DNA of 10,771 nt from an uncultured Allomuricauda sp. (GCA_937911965.1 CALDPL010000089.1:1-10771), one strand, 5' to 3'. Counted from the stretch's first letter, positions 1-6,831 are shown. Notes: generated from the sequence alone by a model not told the origin. Numbers and translations are program-made.

Positions 1-81
1 GACGGTACCACCAAATTGAAATTCTACCTGTACAGGGACTCCAGCCGGCTGAATCCGGAGGAATGGATCTATCAGTTGTAG
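1..81 (+). CDS. C-terminal tip of a probable M23/LytM-type peptidoglycan peptidase (5' end outside window)
   Basis: An open frame runs from base 1 to a TAG at 79-81 and gives 26 residues beginning DGTTKLKFYLYRDSSRLNP and ending EEWIYQL. The pattern of a short beta strand, a charged turn and 'LNPEEW' resembles the extreme C terminus of EnvC/LytM-like M23 metallopeptidases of Flavobacteriaceae, which usually end in a strand followed by an 'NP-x-x-W' motif. Those proteins cleave or activate cleavage of peptidoglycan cross-links in the periplasm. A peptidoglycan enzyme here would suit the neighbouring SPOR-domain gene. The catalytic HxH motif lies outside the window, so the family call rests only on the tail. 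The gene converges on the thioesterase gene, with 19 bases between the two stop codons. Confidence 0.5.
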   Translation, partial: DGTTKLKFYLYRDSSRLNPEEWIYQL

Positions 82-100
82 GCCTCTGGATCGAAGGGGA

Positions 101-613
101 TCAGGTATTGAAGATGGCCTTGAGTTCCGTGGCATCGGCAGGCTTCATTTTTCCGGCCAGAACCAGGCTCAATTGCTTCCGTCTCAAAGCGGCTTCAAAG
201 CGTTCCCGTTCCAGATCGGTTTCCGGTCGCAGTTGGGGGATTTCAGTGGGCTTCCCGGTGTCGTCCACGGCCACAAAGGTGTAAATGGCCTCATTGGCCT
301 TGGAGCGTTCCCCGGTGAAGCGGTCTTCGATCCACACATCGATAAAGATTTCCATGGAGGTTTTGAAGGCCCTGGATACGGCAGCTTCCACAGTGACCAC
401 ACTGCCCAGGGGAATGGCCCTGTTAAAGGCCACATGGTTGACCGAAGCGGTCACCGTGATCCTACGGCTGTGCCTGCGGGCGGCAATACTGGCTGCCCGG
501 TCCATACGGGCCAGGAGTTCTCCCCCAAAGAGATTGTTCAGGGGATTGGTCTCACTGGGAAGGACCAGGTCGGTCATCAAGGTCCGGGATTCACTTGGCG
601 TTTTGGCGCGCAT
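101..613 (-). CDS. Acyl-CoA thioesterase, hotdog fold (YciA/ACOT-like)
   Basis: 170 residues, the normal size for a single-hotdog acyl-CoA thioesterase, which hydrolyses acyl-CoA to free fatty acid and CoA in the cytoplasm. The family signature is clear: T22-N23, then FGGELL at 29-34 and M37-D38, where N23 and D38 match the conserved polar residues of the YciA/ACOT active site. These are followed by 'AASIAARRHS' and 'VTASVNHVAF' in the central helix and next strand. The C-terminal part (about 120-170) is a basic and acidic helix usual in this group. The start is an ATG at 611-613 with no Shine-Dalgarno sequence, as is normal in Bacteroidota. It lies 57 bases downstream of the HU-SPOR gene on the same strand, so the two may be co-transcribed. 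Chain-length preference cannot be read from the sequence. Confidence 0.9.
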   Translation of the reverse strand: MRAKTPSESRTLMTDLVLPSETNPLNNLFGGELLARMDRAASIAARRHSRRITVTASVNHVAFNRAIPLGSVVTVEAAVSRAFKTSMEIFIDVWIEDRFTGERSKANEAIYTFVAVDDTGKPTEIPQLRPETDLERERFEAALRRKQLSLVLAGKMKPADATELKAIFNT

Positions 614-670
614 ACCTATGTTTTGGGCAAAGATATTGAAAGAGGGGGACGGCCGATAAAGAAAATGTCC

Positions 671-1615
671 CTATTTCTCGGACAACAACCAAGCATCCCT
701 TGATTCGGTGGCTTTTACCACCCTGAGGAAATCCAGGGCTTCCTTGGGGTCCTCAAAGCTTCCATAGGCCACTTGGTGGAGCCCATAGGAGTTTTCTCCC
801 AGATAAAAGGCATTGAAGCCCTTGTCCTGGAGTTGGGCCACTCTTTTTTCCGCATTGGCCATCTCCCTGAAGGCTCCCGCGATTACATGGTGCCTGCCGA
901 GCTTGCGCTTGGTGATCTTGATGTCGATCGGGGGAAGTTCCAAGGGGGCGGCCTCAAAGAAGGTGGCCTCCTGGATCAGCCGGGACACCTGCTTTTGGGC
1001 ATCCTGCCGTACCGCAATGGACCTTTGTTGGTGCTCCCCATAGGCGGTATAGGAAGTGACGCCCAGGGAAAAGGCCAGCATCAGCAGGGCCGCGTATTTC
1101 AACCAGGGACGGAAGGAGGTCTCTTCCCGTTTCTCCGGGGTGATCATAAAGGGGATCCGCTCTTCGAGCTGCTCGACCTCCGCTTTGAGCACTTCGCGTT
1201 GTATGGGGGTGGCGACAATGGGTGCCAAACCAAAGGAGGAGGTCAAAAAGTTGGTCTTCCCCTCGGGTTGGAACTGTATTTTTTTCTCCTGGTTGTGCCA
1301 AAGCCTACCGATTCCAAAAACCTCGACATGTTCGCCCTGGCCCAATCTTCGGTTCCAGTCCCTGGATACCCCTTCCACTTCCTCAAGCACCTCCTCATAG
1401 CCCAATTTCCGCTCCTTGGCGATCTGTGACACCAACAGCCCATCATTCTTGTTGAGCATGGCATTGAAGGAAACGACCTTGGTCGGGGGAAGGAAGGTAT
1501 TGGTGGCGGAATCGATCCGGGCAGGGCTGCGCTGGGCCAGAAAAGCCCCAAAACCGGGCACGACCACACAATTGTACTCAAAGAGCAATTTCTCTATTTG
1601 GGAATCGATTCGCAT
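671..1615 (-). CDS. HU-CCDC81-type domain / transmembrane / SPOR domain protein
   Basis: 314 residues from the ATG at 1613-1615. The frame is open further upstream (TTG at 1702), but homology-like sequence begins at MRIDSQIEKLLFEYNCVVVPGFGAF, so I use the internal ATG. Residues 1-110 match the HU-CCDC81 bacterial domain, whose 'YNCVVVPGFGAFLA' start and 'VEVFGIGRLW' strand pair are typical. One transmembrane helix lies at about 171-192 (WLKYAALLMLAFSLGVTSY), followed by a helical linker. The C terminus (about 238-314) is a SPOR domain, which binds denuded glycan strands at the division septum. The implied topology is HU-like domain in the cytoplasm and SPOR in the periplasm. This architecture is known in Bacteroidota, but its exact role is not established. 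It probably shares a transcript with the thioesterase gene downstream. Confidence 0.87.
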   Translation of the reverse strand: MRIDSQIEKLLFEYNCVVVPGFGAFLAQRSPARIDSATNTFLPPTKVVSFNAMLNKNDGLLVSQIAKERKLGYEEVLEEVEGVSRDWNRRLGQGEHVEVFGIGRLWHNQEKKIQFQPEGKTNFLTSSFGLAPIVATPIQREVLKAEVEQLEERIPFMITPEKREETSFRPWLKYAALLMLAFSLGVTSYTAYGEHQQRSIAVRQDAQKQVSRLIQEATFFEAAPLELPPIDIKITKRKLGRHHVIAGAFREMANAEKRVAQLQDKGFNAFYLGENSYGLHQVAYGSFEDPKEALDFLRVVKATESRDAWLLSEK

Positions 1616-1743
1616 ACCCGCAAATATTGTAAAAATTGATGCAGTTTGAAACAAGGAGGGCCGTTTTTTTTCAACATTGGGACCCCCCTGGATTGTGCAC
1701 AACTTTTATTCCATCCAATGGCCTGTGCCCAAAACCGTTGCAA

Positions 1744-1758
1744 GTTCGGGCCCCGAAC
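1744..1758. repeat. Perfect 7-bp inverted repeat (GTTCGGG-C-CCCGAAC) in the trpS / HU-SPOR gap
   Basis: The 287 bases between the trpS stop and the HU-SPOR start hold no convincing gene. The open frames there have no protein character. The one clear element is this perfect palindrome with a single central base. On the + strand it is followed by GCC and five T residues, so it could fold as a weak forward terminator, but no forward gene precedes it. As DNA it could be an operator for a dimeric regulator upstream of the HU-SPOR unit. Confidence 0.4.
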
Positions 1759-1902
1759 GCCTTTTTGGATCGGGTATGGAAAGCATTGGTCGAAACTTTC
1801 GTCCCGCCCCCTAACAGAACGGTCTTTCCGGGGCGGATCGCAGTTCATCGGGAATGGGAGACCCCATATCCGGTACCCAAAAGATTTTCACGCAGGTAGA
1901 AC

Positions 1903-2871
1903 TCAATAGCCCAGCTTCTCCCGGACCCGGGCCAATACCCCATCGGCCACGTTACGGGCCTTTTCGGCTCCCACGGCCAAGGCCTGGTCCACCTCGTCCA
2001 AATGGGACATATAGTATTGGTATTTTTCCCTGGGCTCCTCGAATTTTTTTAAGATCAACTCGTAAAGGGCTTTTTTGGCATCGCCGTACCCATAGTTTCC
2101 GGCCAGGTAATTGGCACTCATTTCCTCGATCCGTGGCGGGCTGGCCAAAAGGCTGTAGAGGGCGAACACATGGTCTGTCTTTGGGTCCTTGGGGTCTTTC
2201 AGGGGGGTGCTGTCCGTGGTAATGCCCATGATCTGTTTCCTCAGGGCCTTGTCGCTCTGGAAGAGGTTGATGGTATTGCCACGGCTCTTGCTCATTTTCT
2301 CCCCATCGGTTCCAGGGACGTACATGGTCCCTTCCCCTACCTTCGCCTGGGGGATCACAAAGGTTTCCCCCATCTGGTTGTGGAAACGGGCCGCCACATC
2401 GCGGGTGATCTCCAAATGCTGCAGTTGGTCCTTGCCCACTGGGACAATGTCCGCATCGTAGAGCAGGATGTCGGCCGCCATCAACATCGGATAACTGAAC
2501 AGGCCTGCGTTCACATCGCCCATTCGGTCGGCCTTGTCCTTAAAGGAATGGGCCAGGGTCAATCTTTGAAAGGGGAAAAAACAGCTCAGGTACCAGCTCA
2601 GTTCCGCGGTCTGGGGCACATCGCTCTGCCTGTAGAACACCGTCTTTTCGACATCCAGCCCGAAGGCCAGCCAGGCCGAGGCTATGGCATAGGTGTTTTG
2701 GCGCAACAGCTCCCCGTCCTTGATCTGGGTGAGGGAATGCATGTCGGCAATAAAGAGAAAAGAGTCGTTTGCAGGGTCCTGCGCCATTTCAATGGCGGGC
2801 AGGATGGCCCCCAATATATTCCCCAAATGGGGCACGCCGGTACTCTGTATTCCTGTCAGGATTCGGGCCAT
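1903..2871 (-). CDS. trpS: Tryptophanyl-tRNA synthetase
   Basis: 322 residues, typical for bacterial TrpRS. This class I enzyme uses ATP to activate tryptophan and charge tRNA-Trp in the cytoplasm. Seen in the sequence: the N-terminal GIQSTGVPHLGN with the HIGH-type HLGN at 15-18, the Trp-pocket stretch MLMAADILLYDAD around 129-141, 'VPVGKDQLQHLEITRD', and the KMSKS loop exactly as KMSKSRGN starting at residue 192. The C-terminal helical anticodon-binding part ends at GY. The frame opens upstream with a GTG at 2898, but the conserved N terminus (MARILTGIQ) starts at the ATG at 2869-2871, which I chose. A TAnnTTTG-like box (TACTTTTA on the reverse strand, 2888-2895) lies just upstream. It sits directly behind the terminator of the preceding gene, so trpS probably has its own promoter. 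Confidence 0.97.
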   Translation of the reverse strand: MARILTGIQSTGVPHLGNILGAILPAIEMAQDPANDSFLFIADMHSLTQIKDGELLRQNTYAIASAWLAFGLDVEKTVFYRQSDVPQTAELSWYLSCFFPFQRLTLAHSFKDKADRMGDVNAGLFSYPMLMAADILLYDADIVPVGKDQLQHLEITRDVAARFHNQMGETFVIPQAKVGEGTMYVPGTDGEKMSKSRGNTINLFQSDKALRKQIMGITTDSTPLKDPKDPKTDHVFALYSLLASPPRIEEMSANYLAGNYGYGDAKKALYELILKKFEEPREKYQYYMSHLDEVDQALAVGAEKARNVADGVLARVREKLGY

Positions 2872-2910
2872 ATCCGATTTTTGCCCGTAAAAGTACACAA
2901 GCCGGGGCTA

Positions 2911-2933
2911 TAAAAAAAGCGGCCGGAGCCGCT
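2911..2933 (-). terminator. Rho-independent terminator of the GlsB/YeaQ-type gene
   Basis: On the reverse strand a 6-bp GC-rich stem (AGCGGC / GCCGCT) with the tetraloop TCCG is followed by an uninterrupted run of seven T residues. It lies 20 bases after the stop of the small membrane protein gene and 40 bases before the trpS start, so it separates these two reverse transcripts. Confidence 0.82.
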
Positions 2934-2953
2934 CATTGGATTGTTGTCGAAAT

Positions 2954-3196
2954 CTATTTCTTAAAGAGTCCCGCAACCAACAGGATGACAATCGCCCCGA
3001 TGACCCCGGTAACCAGATAACTCACCGTTCCCGTACCAATCGACACCCCCAGCACCCCGAAGAGCCAACTGCCCACAGCGGCGCCTACGACGCCTAGGAT
3101 AATGTTCCAGAGCAGACCAAAGCCTCCCCCTTTCATAATGTTGCCTGCTAGCCATCCGGCCACGGCACCTACAATGATTGACCATAAGATTCCCAT
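2954..3196 (-). CDS. GlsB/YeaQ/YmgE-family small membrane protein (transglycosylase-associated family)
   Basis: 80 residues, glycine- and valine-rich, with three predicted membrane helices (about 3-20, 27-50 and 57-77) and a short basic end 'LFKK'. The start MGILWSIIVGAVAGWLAGNIMKGGGFG is typical of the GlsB/YeaQ/YmgE family, named historically 'transglycosylase-associated protein' and linked to stress response in other bacteria; its biochemical activity is not known. GxxxG-type spacing in the helices suggests tight helix packing. The ATG is at 3194-3196. A TAnnTTTG-like box (TATCTTTA on the reverse strand, 3224-3231) lies 27 bases upstream. The gene is divergent from the acyltransferase gene and has its own terminator, so it is probably monocistronic. 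Confidence 0.87.
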   Translation of the reverse strand: MGILWSIIVGAVAGWLAGNIMKGGGFGLLWNIILGVVGAAVGSWLFGVLGVSIGTGTVSYLVTGVIGAIVILLVAGLFKK

Positions 3197-3242
3197 AAAC
3201 TTAAGTTTTAGAGGTTATTTCCATAAAGATATTCAAATATTT

Positions 3243-3250
3243 TACATTTG
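3243..3250 (+). promoter_or_regulatory. Bacteroidota -7 box (TACATTTG) before the acyltransferase gene
   Basis: TACATTTG is a full match to the TAnnTTTG -7 consensus of Bacteroidota. No clean TTTG -33 box is seen at the usual distance; the sequence there is AT-rich. The box ends only four bases before the ATG at 3255, so a transcript begun from it would be leaderless at that ATG or would use the ATG codons at 3282/3285. It lies in the 58-base divergent region shared with the GlsB/YeaQ-type gene. Confidence 0.35.
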
Positions 3251-3254
3251 GCGC

Positions 3255-4004
3255 ATGTTTTTTGAACTCAATCGATTGGGAATGATGGTTTATCGGGTGT
3301 GGTTTTACATTCTTGTGACCCTTCCCATCCTTGTTTTTCTACCTTTTTTATTGTTGTCCACCCTTTCCCAACACAGCTATCCGCAGTTCTTTTGGATGGC
3401 CCGAAACCTATGGGCAAGGCCTATTTTGTACGGCATGGGGTGCATGCCCCGGATCCAATGGGAGGAGCGCCTGCAAAAGGGGAAAAGCCATATGTTGGTG
3501 GCAAACCACGGCAGTATGCTCGACATTATGTATATGTTGCTGGTCAGCCGCAACCCCTTTGTATTTGTGGGGAAGAAGGAACTGGCAAAGATCCCGATCT
3601 TTGGGTTTTTCTACAAAAGGGTCTGTATCCTGGTCGACCGGGAGGATGTCCGAAGCAGGACGGGGGTGTACCTCAAGGCCCAACGCAGGTTGGACCAAGG
3701 GTTGGGCATCTGCATTTTCCCCGAAGGGGGGGTACCCGATGATGAGACCCTACTTTTGGACGATTTCAAGGACGGGGCCTTCAAGATGGCCATATCCCAT
3801 AAGATTCCCGTGGTTCCCATTGTATTTTACGATAACAAGGCGCGCTTTCCCTTCAGCTTGAACGCTGGAGGACCGGGACCCCTGCGGGCCAGGGTATTGC
3901 GGTTCTTTGAAACGGAGCACTTGGAAGCCCGGGACACCCAGGGGTTGAGGGATCGGGTCAGGGAGGCAATCCTTATCGAACTATCGGCCGACATTCGGTC
4001 CTGA
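3255..4004 (+). CDS. 1-acyl-sn-glycerol-3-phosphate acyltransferase (PlsC-like)
   Basis: 249 residues. PlsC-type enzymes transfer an acyl chain to the sn-2 position of lysophosphatidic acid, giving phosphatidic acid at the inner membrane. Seen in the sequence: an N-terminal membrane helix (about 15-37, VWFYILVTLPILVFLPFLLL), the NHxxxxD catalytic motif as NHGSMLD at 84-90, the substrate-binding block 'KKELAKIPIFGFFYKR' at 107-122, FPEGG at 155-159 in place of the usual FPEGT, and a proline-rich 'IPVVPIVFYDN' at 184-193. These are the four standard acyltransferase blocks in the right order and spacing. The open frame extends upstream, but that part overlaps the divergent gene. I place the start at the ATG at 3255; ATGs at 3282 and 3285 are alternatives, favoured if the -7 box at 3243-3250 is real. 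Substrate could also be an ornithine or other lyso-lipid. Confidence 0.9.
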   Translation: MFFELNRLGMMVYRVWFYILVTLPILVFLPFLLLSTLSQHSYPQFFWMARNLWARPILYGMGCMPRIQWEERLQKGKSHMLVANHGSMLDIMYMLLVSRNPFVFVGKKELAKIPIFGFFYKRVCILVDREDVRSRTGVYLKAQRRLDQGLGICIFPEGGVPDDETLLLDDFKDGAFKMAISHKIPVVPIVFYDNKARFPFSLNAGGPGPLRARVLRFFETEHLEARDTQGLRDRVREAILIELSADIRS

Positions 4005-4134
4005 TCTGGATATTTGTAGGTCCCCCGTAATCCAAATTATGGTATTGTCAAGAAGGTGAGTGTAGTTTTAAAATGAACTTTCCCCAAAAAACGAAATCAA
4101 AAATTTGAATTGGACAACCAGTGATTACAAATCA

Positions 4135-4159
4135 AATCCAAAATTGGATTGGAATCCAA
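4135..4159. repeat. Three alternating 7-bp half-sites (AATCCAA / TTGGATT / AATCCAA)
   Basis: AATCCAA at 4135-4141, TTGGATT at 4144-4150 and AATCCAA at 4153-4159, each separated by two bases (AA, then GG). The middle copy can pair with either neighbour. The half-sites repeat every nine bases. This is seen directly; function is unknown. It could be a regulator binding site, a cruciform-prone sequence or the scar of an excised element. Confidence 0.55.
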
Positions 4160-4171
4160 AATCAAACAAAA

Positions 4172-4535
4172 TTAAGAAGGTATATTATCGTATATGCCTG
4201 TATATCCCAGGACAGTATCAATCTTTCTTAACTCATGTTCAATGCCATCCAGCCTTTTATTCACGCTTTTAAAGTTTGCGTTCATATCAGATTTTAGTTC
4301 CTGGATTGCTTCTAATATTTTAGCATTATCACTTATAACAGTCTTAGTTATTTGTTATTGGAAAGATACTGAAGAAGTTTTCCAAGTAACAAATTATTTT
4401 AATGCCGATTTCTATATCATTTTTTAATTGAACTAAACTTTCAGTTCGTCCTCTACGATCATGGGTTTTGGATTCCAGGAACACATTGGACCCCTCTGTA
4501 TGTTTCCTAGCAAAGCCCCATCCCAATGTCCCAGT
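4172..4535 (-). pseudogene. Probable frameshifted remnant of an unrecognised coiled-coil gene
   Basis: Two adjacent reverse frames have protein-like composition. The downstream one (4354 to a TAA at 4172-4174) reads ISDNAKILEAIQELKSDMN, then NFKSVNKRLDGIEHELRKID and ends YTGIYDNIPS. That is a regular heptad pattern expected of a coiled coil. The upstream one (4535 to a stop at 4344-4346) contains FLESKTHDRRGRTESLVQLK and ends in a hydrophobic stretch (ICYLENFFSIFPI). The frames overlap by a few bases around 4344-4354, so one indel there would fuse them into about 120 codons. No ATG opens the upstream part, so a 5' end is also missing. I do not recognise the family. The alternative is that the upstream frame is chance and only the coiled-coil tail is a remnant. 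Confidence 0.35.
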
Positions 4536-4660
4536 TTATTGATTTGGCCACACCCTGACCATTGATTGAAACAAGGGCTGAACAAAAATCGAGAATCTTC
4601 TTTATTTATTGAGAAACATTGATAGGGGTTCTGCCAGTCTTTTTAAAAACTAAGGGGCAT

Positions 4661-4693
4661 AAAAAAAGTGCCCCGCCAAAGGACGGGGCACTT
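4661..4693 (-). terminator. Strong rho-independent terminator after the beta-barrel gene
   Basis: On the reverse strand a perfect 10-bp stem (AAGTGCCCCG / CGGGGCACTT) with an eight-base loop runs into a total of nine T residues. It lies 47 bases beyond the stop of the 506-residue protein and closes the sigma factor / barrel transcript. Confidence 0.92.
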
Positions 4694-4740
4694 GGTCGAC
4701 TGCCAAAGGGCGGCAATCTTCCTAACCAACTTCGTATTTC

Positions 4741-6261
4741 CTAAAACTTAAAACTGACCCCACTATATACCGCGATGGAATAGGGGTGAAAGTTGCCGGC
4801 CGTATTGGAAAAAGTGTTCAATTGATATTTGAACATGGGCTCCAGGTTCAATTGGAGCTTGGGTGAAAATTTATAATTGAGCCCCATGCCCACATTGGCA
4901 CTGAAATTCGTCGAGTTTACATTGTTGGCCTCCCCGATTTCGGTGACCAGTTCCCGGGATTCCAACAGAACGGCATTGTCCACCAGAAAAAGTGAACTGA
5001 CACCCCCGATCAGGTCCAGACCGAACTTTCGGTCCACCACGGCATAGTTGACCTCCAAGGGCACTTCGATATAGCCCAACTGCTGTACCATCTTACCATC
5101 CAAAAAGGGCATCTCGTTCAGGGCCACCTCCTTGGAGGCCAGTTCCGAGGGGCTGTCCATAAAATGGGGACTGTTGGCCAAGGTATTGCTGCGCACCACG
5201 ATGTTCTGTGAGTTTTCGCGGTAATTGATGCTGCTGAAATTCTGTGACCCCCTGGCCGACATGCTGGATGAAAAGCTCACGCCATTGGTATCGTAGCCGT
5301 AATTTACCCGGTGCACCCCGGTTCGGATCTTCACTTTTTTGCCCATTTCATAGGCGACGTTGAGCCCATAGCTCAGGTTGAAGTTGCCCGATTTGGAATT
5401 GGTCGCAAATTCGGAATGTATGGGAGATCCCTGTCCGCTCGCATCAAAATAGACCGGGGCCACGGAAGGTCCCACGGACCACCTGCCCCCATCCCGGACA
5501 GCGATGGCCTCTTCTTCTTCCTGTTCCCGTATGGCCTCATAAATGGATTTCTTGCCATCCTCTACCTCCTCAAGGGCAACGGTCCCCTCTTCCTTTTTGG
5601 CTTTGTCGCCCTCGGTCAAGTCTTTGTCCAAGGCCTCGGAACGCTCCCGCTGGGCCAGGGCCCCCTGTTTTTGGTCCGAAGGATTTCCCAAGGAGTCCCT
5701 AAACTGGAGCCGCTCCCTATCGAGACTGTCCATGGACTTTTTGTTTTCCAAGGCGGCCAGGGCTTCCGTTTCCCCCAGGCTTTCAGGGTCTTCACCCACC
5801 GTTTTTCCATTGGATTTGGATTCCCCCTTGGTTTTGGCCAGATCTTCCCCACCGGGGATAAAATCCAATTCTTTTTCATTTTGGTCGGCCTGCTCCCCGG
5901 TTCTTATGGGGTCCGAGGGTCGATCCGCCAAGGTCCCCGTATCGGGCAACTTCGAGGGGCCGTCGGCCTCCCCGCCTTTGAGGTCCTTGTCGATCAGGTC
6001 CCGGACTTCCTCATTTTGGGTGTCGGTGATGATCTGTTGCGGGTCGCCATCGGCCTTGGGCCCAAAAGGGGCAATGGCGTACAGCAGCAAGGCCAAAGCG
6101 GCCGCTGCACCGCCCAGCTGCCACCAAAGGGGCAGGATCCGCTTGCGTTGCTTCTTCTTGTCCAGGGAGGCCTCGATGGCCCGCCACACCCTTTCATCCG
6201 GAACTTCCCCAAATTCCTTGAAACGGTCCCTGAACAATTGCTCTAAATTCTTTTTCCCCAT
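4741..6261 (-). CDS. Membrane-anchored outer-membrane beta-barrel-type protein, partner of the sigma factor
   Basis: 506 residues with an unusual layout. Residues 1-42 are a charged cytoplasmic segment (LEQLFRDRFKEFGEVPDERVW, then a lysine/arginine patch). Residues 46-65 form one hydrophobic helix. Residues 66-258 are a long acidic, low-complexity linker rich in D, E, K, G and S, probably extended or helical in the periplasm. Residues 259-506 have alternating strands and end VYSGVSFKF, with the terminal aromatic residue typical of outer-membrane beta-barrel proteins. There is no cleavable signal peptide. The gene follows the ECF sigma gene by 11 bases, the position usual for an anti-sigma factor. 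The N-terminal segment plus helix could therefore hold the sigma factor at the membrane, while the C-terminal domain senses or contacts the outer membrane. That role is inference. Related sigma-linked 'outer membrane beta-barrel' proteins are common in Flavobacteriaceae but poorly characterised. Confidence 0.78.
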   Translation of the reverse strand: MGKKNLEQLFRDRFKEFGEVPDERVWRAIEASLDKKKQRKRILPLWWQLGGAAAALALLLYAIAPFGPKADGDPQQIITDTQNEEVRDLIDKDLKGGEADGPSKLPDTGTLADRPSDPIRTGEQADQNEKELDFIPGGEDLAKTKGESKSNGKTVGEDPESLGETEALAALENKKSMDSLDRERLQFRDSLGNPSDQKQGALAQRERSEALDKDLTEGDKAKKEEGTVALEEVEDGKKSIYEAIREQEEEEAIAVRDGGRWSVGPSVAPVYFDASGQGSPIHSEFATNSKSGNFNLSYGLNVAYEMGKKVKIRTGVHRVNYGYDTNGVSFSSSMSARGSQNFSSINYRENSQNIVVRSNTLANSPHFMDSPSELASKEVALNEMPFLDGKMVQQLGYIEVPLEVNYAVVDRKFGLDLIGGVSSLFLVDNAVLLESRELVTEIGEANNVNSTNFSANVGMGLNYKFSPKLQLNLEPMFKYQLNTFSNTAGNFHPYSIAVYSGVSFKF

Positions 6262-6272
6262 CGTAGTTTAGG

Positions 6273-6803
6273 TTAGGCAATGTTGATTTTCTCTTTCTCT
6301 ATTTTATCCCTCAGAATCGTCTTGGCCCGGGCCAGATTGGATTTGGAGGTGCCAATGGATGTCCCCAACATCCCACTGATTTCCTTATGGCTGTACCCGT
6401 CCAGAACATAAAGGTTGAAGGTCAACCTATACTTCTGCGGCAGTTCCTGTATATATCCCAATAGGGTGGACAGGCTGATGTCCAAATCCCCGGTCTCCAC
6501 TTCATCGGCATCCCCGATCTCTTCGGTGACCAGGCTCAGGTGCTGCTCCTTCCGGTACTTTTGCAGGACGGTGTTTACCGTGATCCGCTTGATCCAACCC
6601 TCGAAAGACCCTTGAAAGGCGTATTGGTCCAATTTGCTGAAGATGGTCATAAAACTGTCGTGAAGGTTGTCCTCGGCCTCGGTCCTGTTCCTCGAATATT
6701 TCAGGCACATGCCAAAGAGCAAGGCGGAATATTTGCGATACAGTTCCGCTTGCGCCTGACGATCCCCTTTTTTACAGTTATGTATCAGCGCCTCAAGATC
6801 CAA
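6273..6803 (-). CDS. RNA polymerase sigma-70 family (ECF-type) factor
   Basis: 176 residues from the TTG at 6801-6803. Region 2 spans about 18-86: LYRKYSALLFGMCLKY, then the acidic 'RTEAEDNLHDSFMTIFSKL' that contacts core polymerase, then FEGWIKRITVNTVL for -10 recognition. Region 4 spans about 112-165 with LPQKYRLTFNLYVLDGYSHKEI and a helix-turn-helix ending 'GTSKSNLARAKTILRDKI'. Region 3 is lacking, as in ECF factors. An ATG at 6896 would add 31 residues, but 65 bases of that extension lie inside the lipoprotein gene and its sequence is not sigma-like, so I prefer the TTG 28 bases after the lipoprotein stop. The factor probably directs a small regulon and is controlled by the membrane protein encoded next. 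Confidence 0.9.
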   Translation of the reverse strand: MDLEALIHNCKKGDRQAQAELYRKYSALLFGMCLKYSRNRTEAEDNLHDSFMTIFSKLDQYAFQGSFEGWIKRITVNTVLQKYRKEQHLSLVTEEIGDADEVETGDLDISLSTLLGYIQELPQKYRLTFNLYVLDGYSHKEISGMLGTSIGTSKSNLARAKTILRDKIEKEKINIA

Positions 6804-6831
6804 ATGTTGGTCAATTTTGGATTGTTGATAA

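Larger units (their letters stand above)
4005..4660. other. AT-rich stretch without an intact gene
   Basis: About 650 bases between the acyltransferase stop and the terminator of the beta-barrel gene. It is visibly richer in A and T than its neighbours and no full gene can be assigned. It contains the alternating inverted repeat at 4135-4159 and a probable reverse-strand gene remnant at 4172-4535. A weak hairpin at 4025-4042 follows the acyltransferase gene but has no T run. The base composition and remnant suggest an acquired and decaying patch. Confidence 0.5.

Noticed and set aside
1594..1848. Reverse 84-codon open frame upstream of the HU-SPOR gene
   Set aside because: Composition is not protein-like and it overlaps the true HU-SPOR start in another frame.
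2170..2913. Forward open frame of about 247 codons opposite trpS
   Set aside because: The reverse strand encodes an unmistakable TrpRS with HLGN and KMSKS motifs; the forward frame is a codon-bias shadow.
4025..4042. Hairpin CCGTAAT-CCAA-ATTATGG as the acyltransferase terminator
   Set aside because: AT-rich stem with a G-U pair and no T run after it.
4194..4427. Forward 77-codon open frame with hydrophobic stretch
   Set aside because: It is the antisense of the coiled-coil remnant; its hydrophobic residues come from the complement of Lys/Glu/Asn-rich codons.
5311..6246. Long forward open frame of about 310 codons opposite the beta-barrel gene
   Set aside because: It mirrors the GC-rich reverse gene, is rich in Gly/Pro/Phe without domain pattern, and the reverse frame has membrane and barrel features plus operon context.
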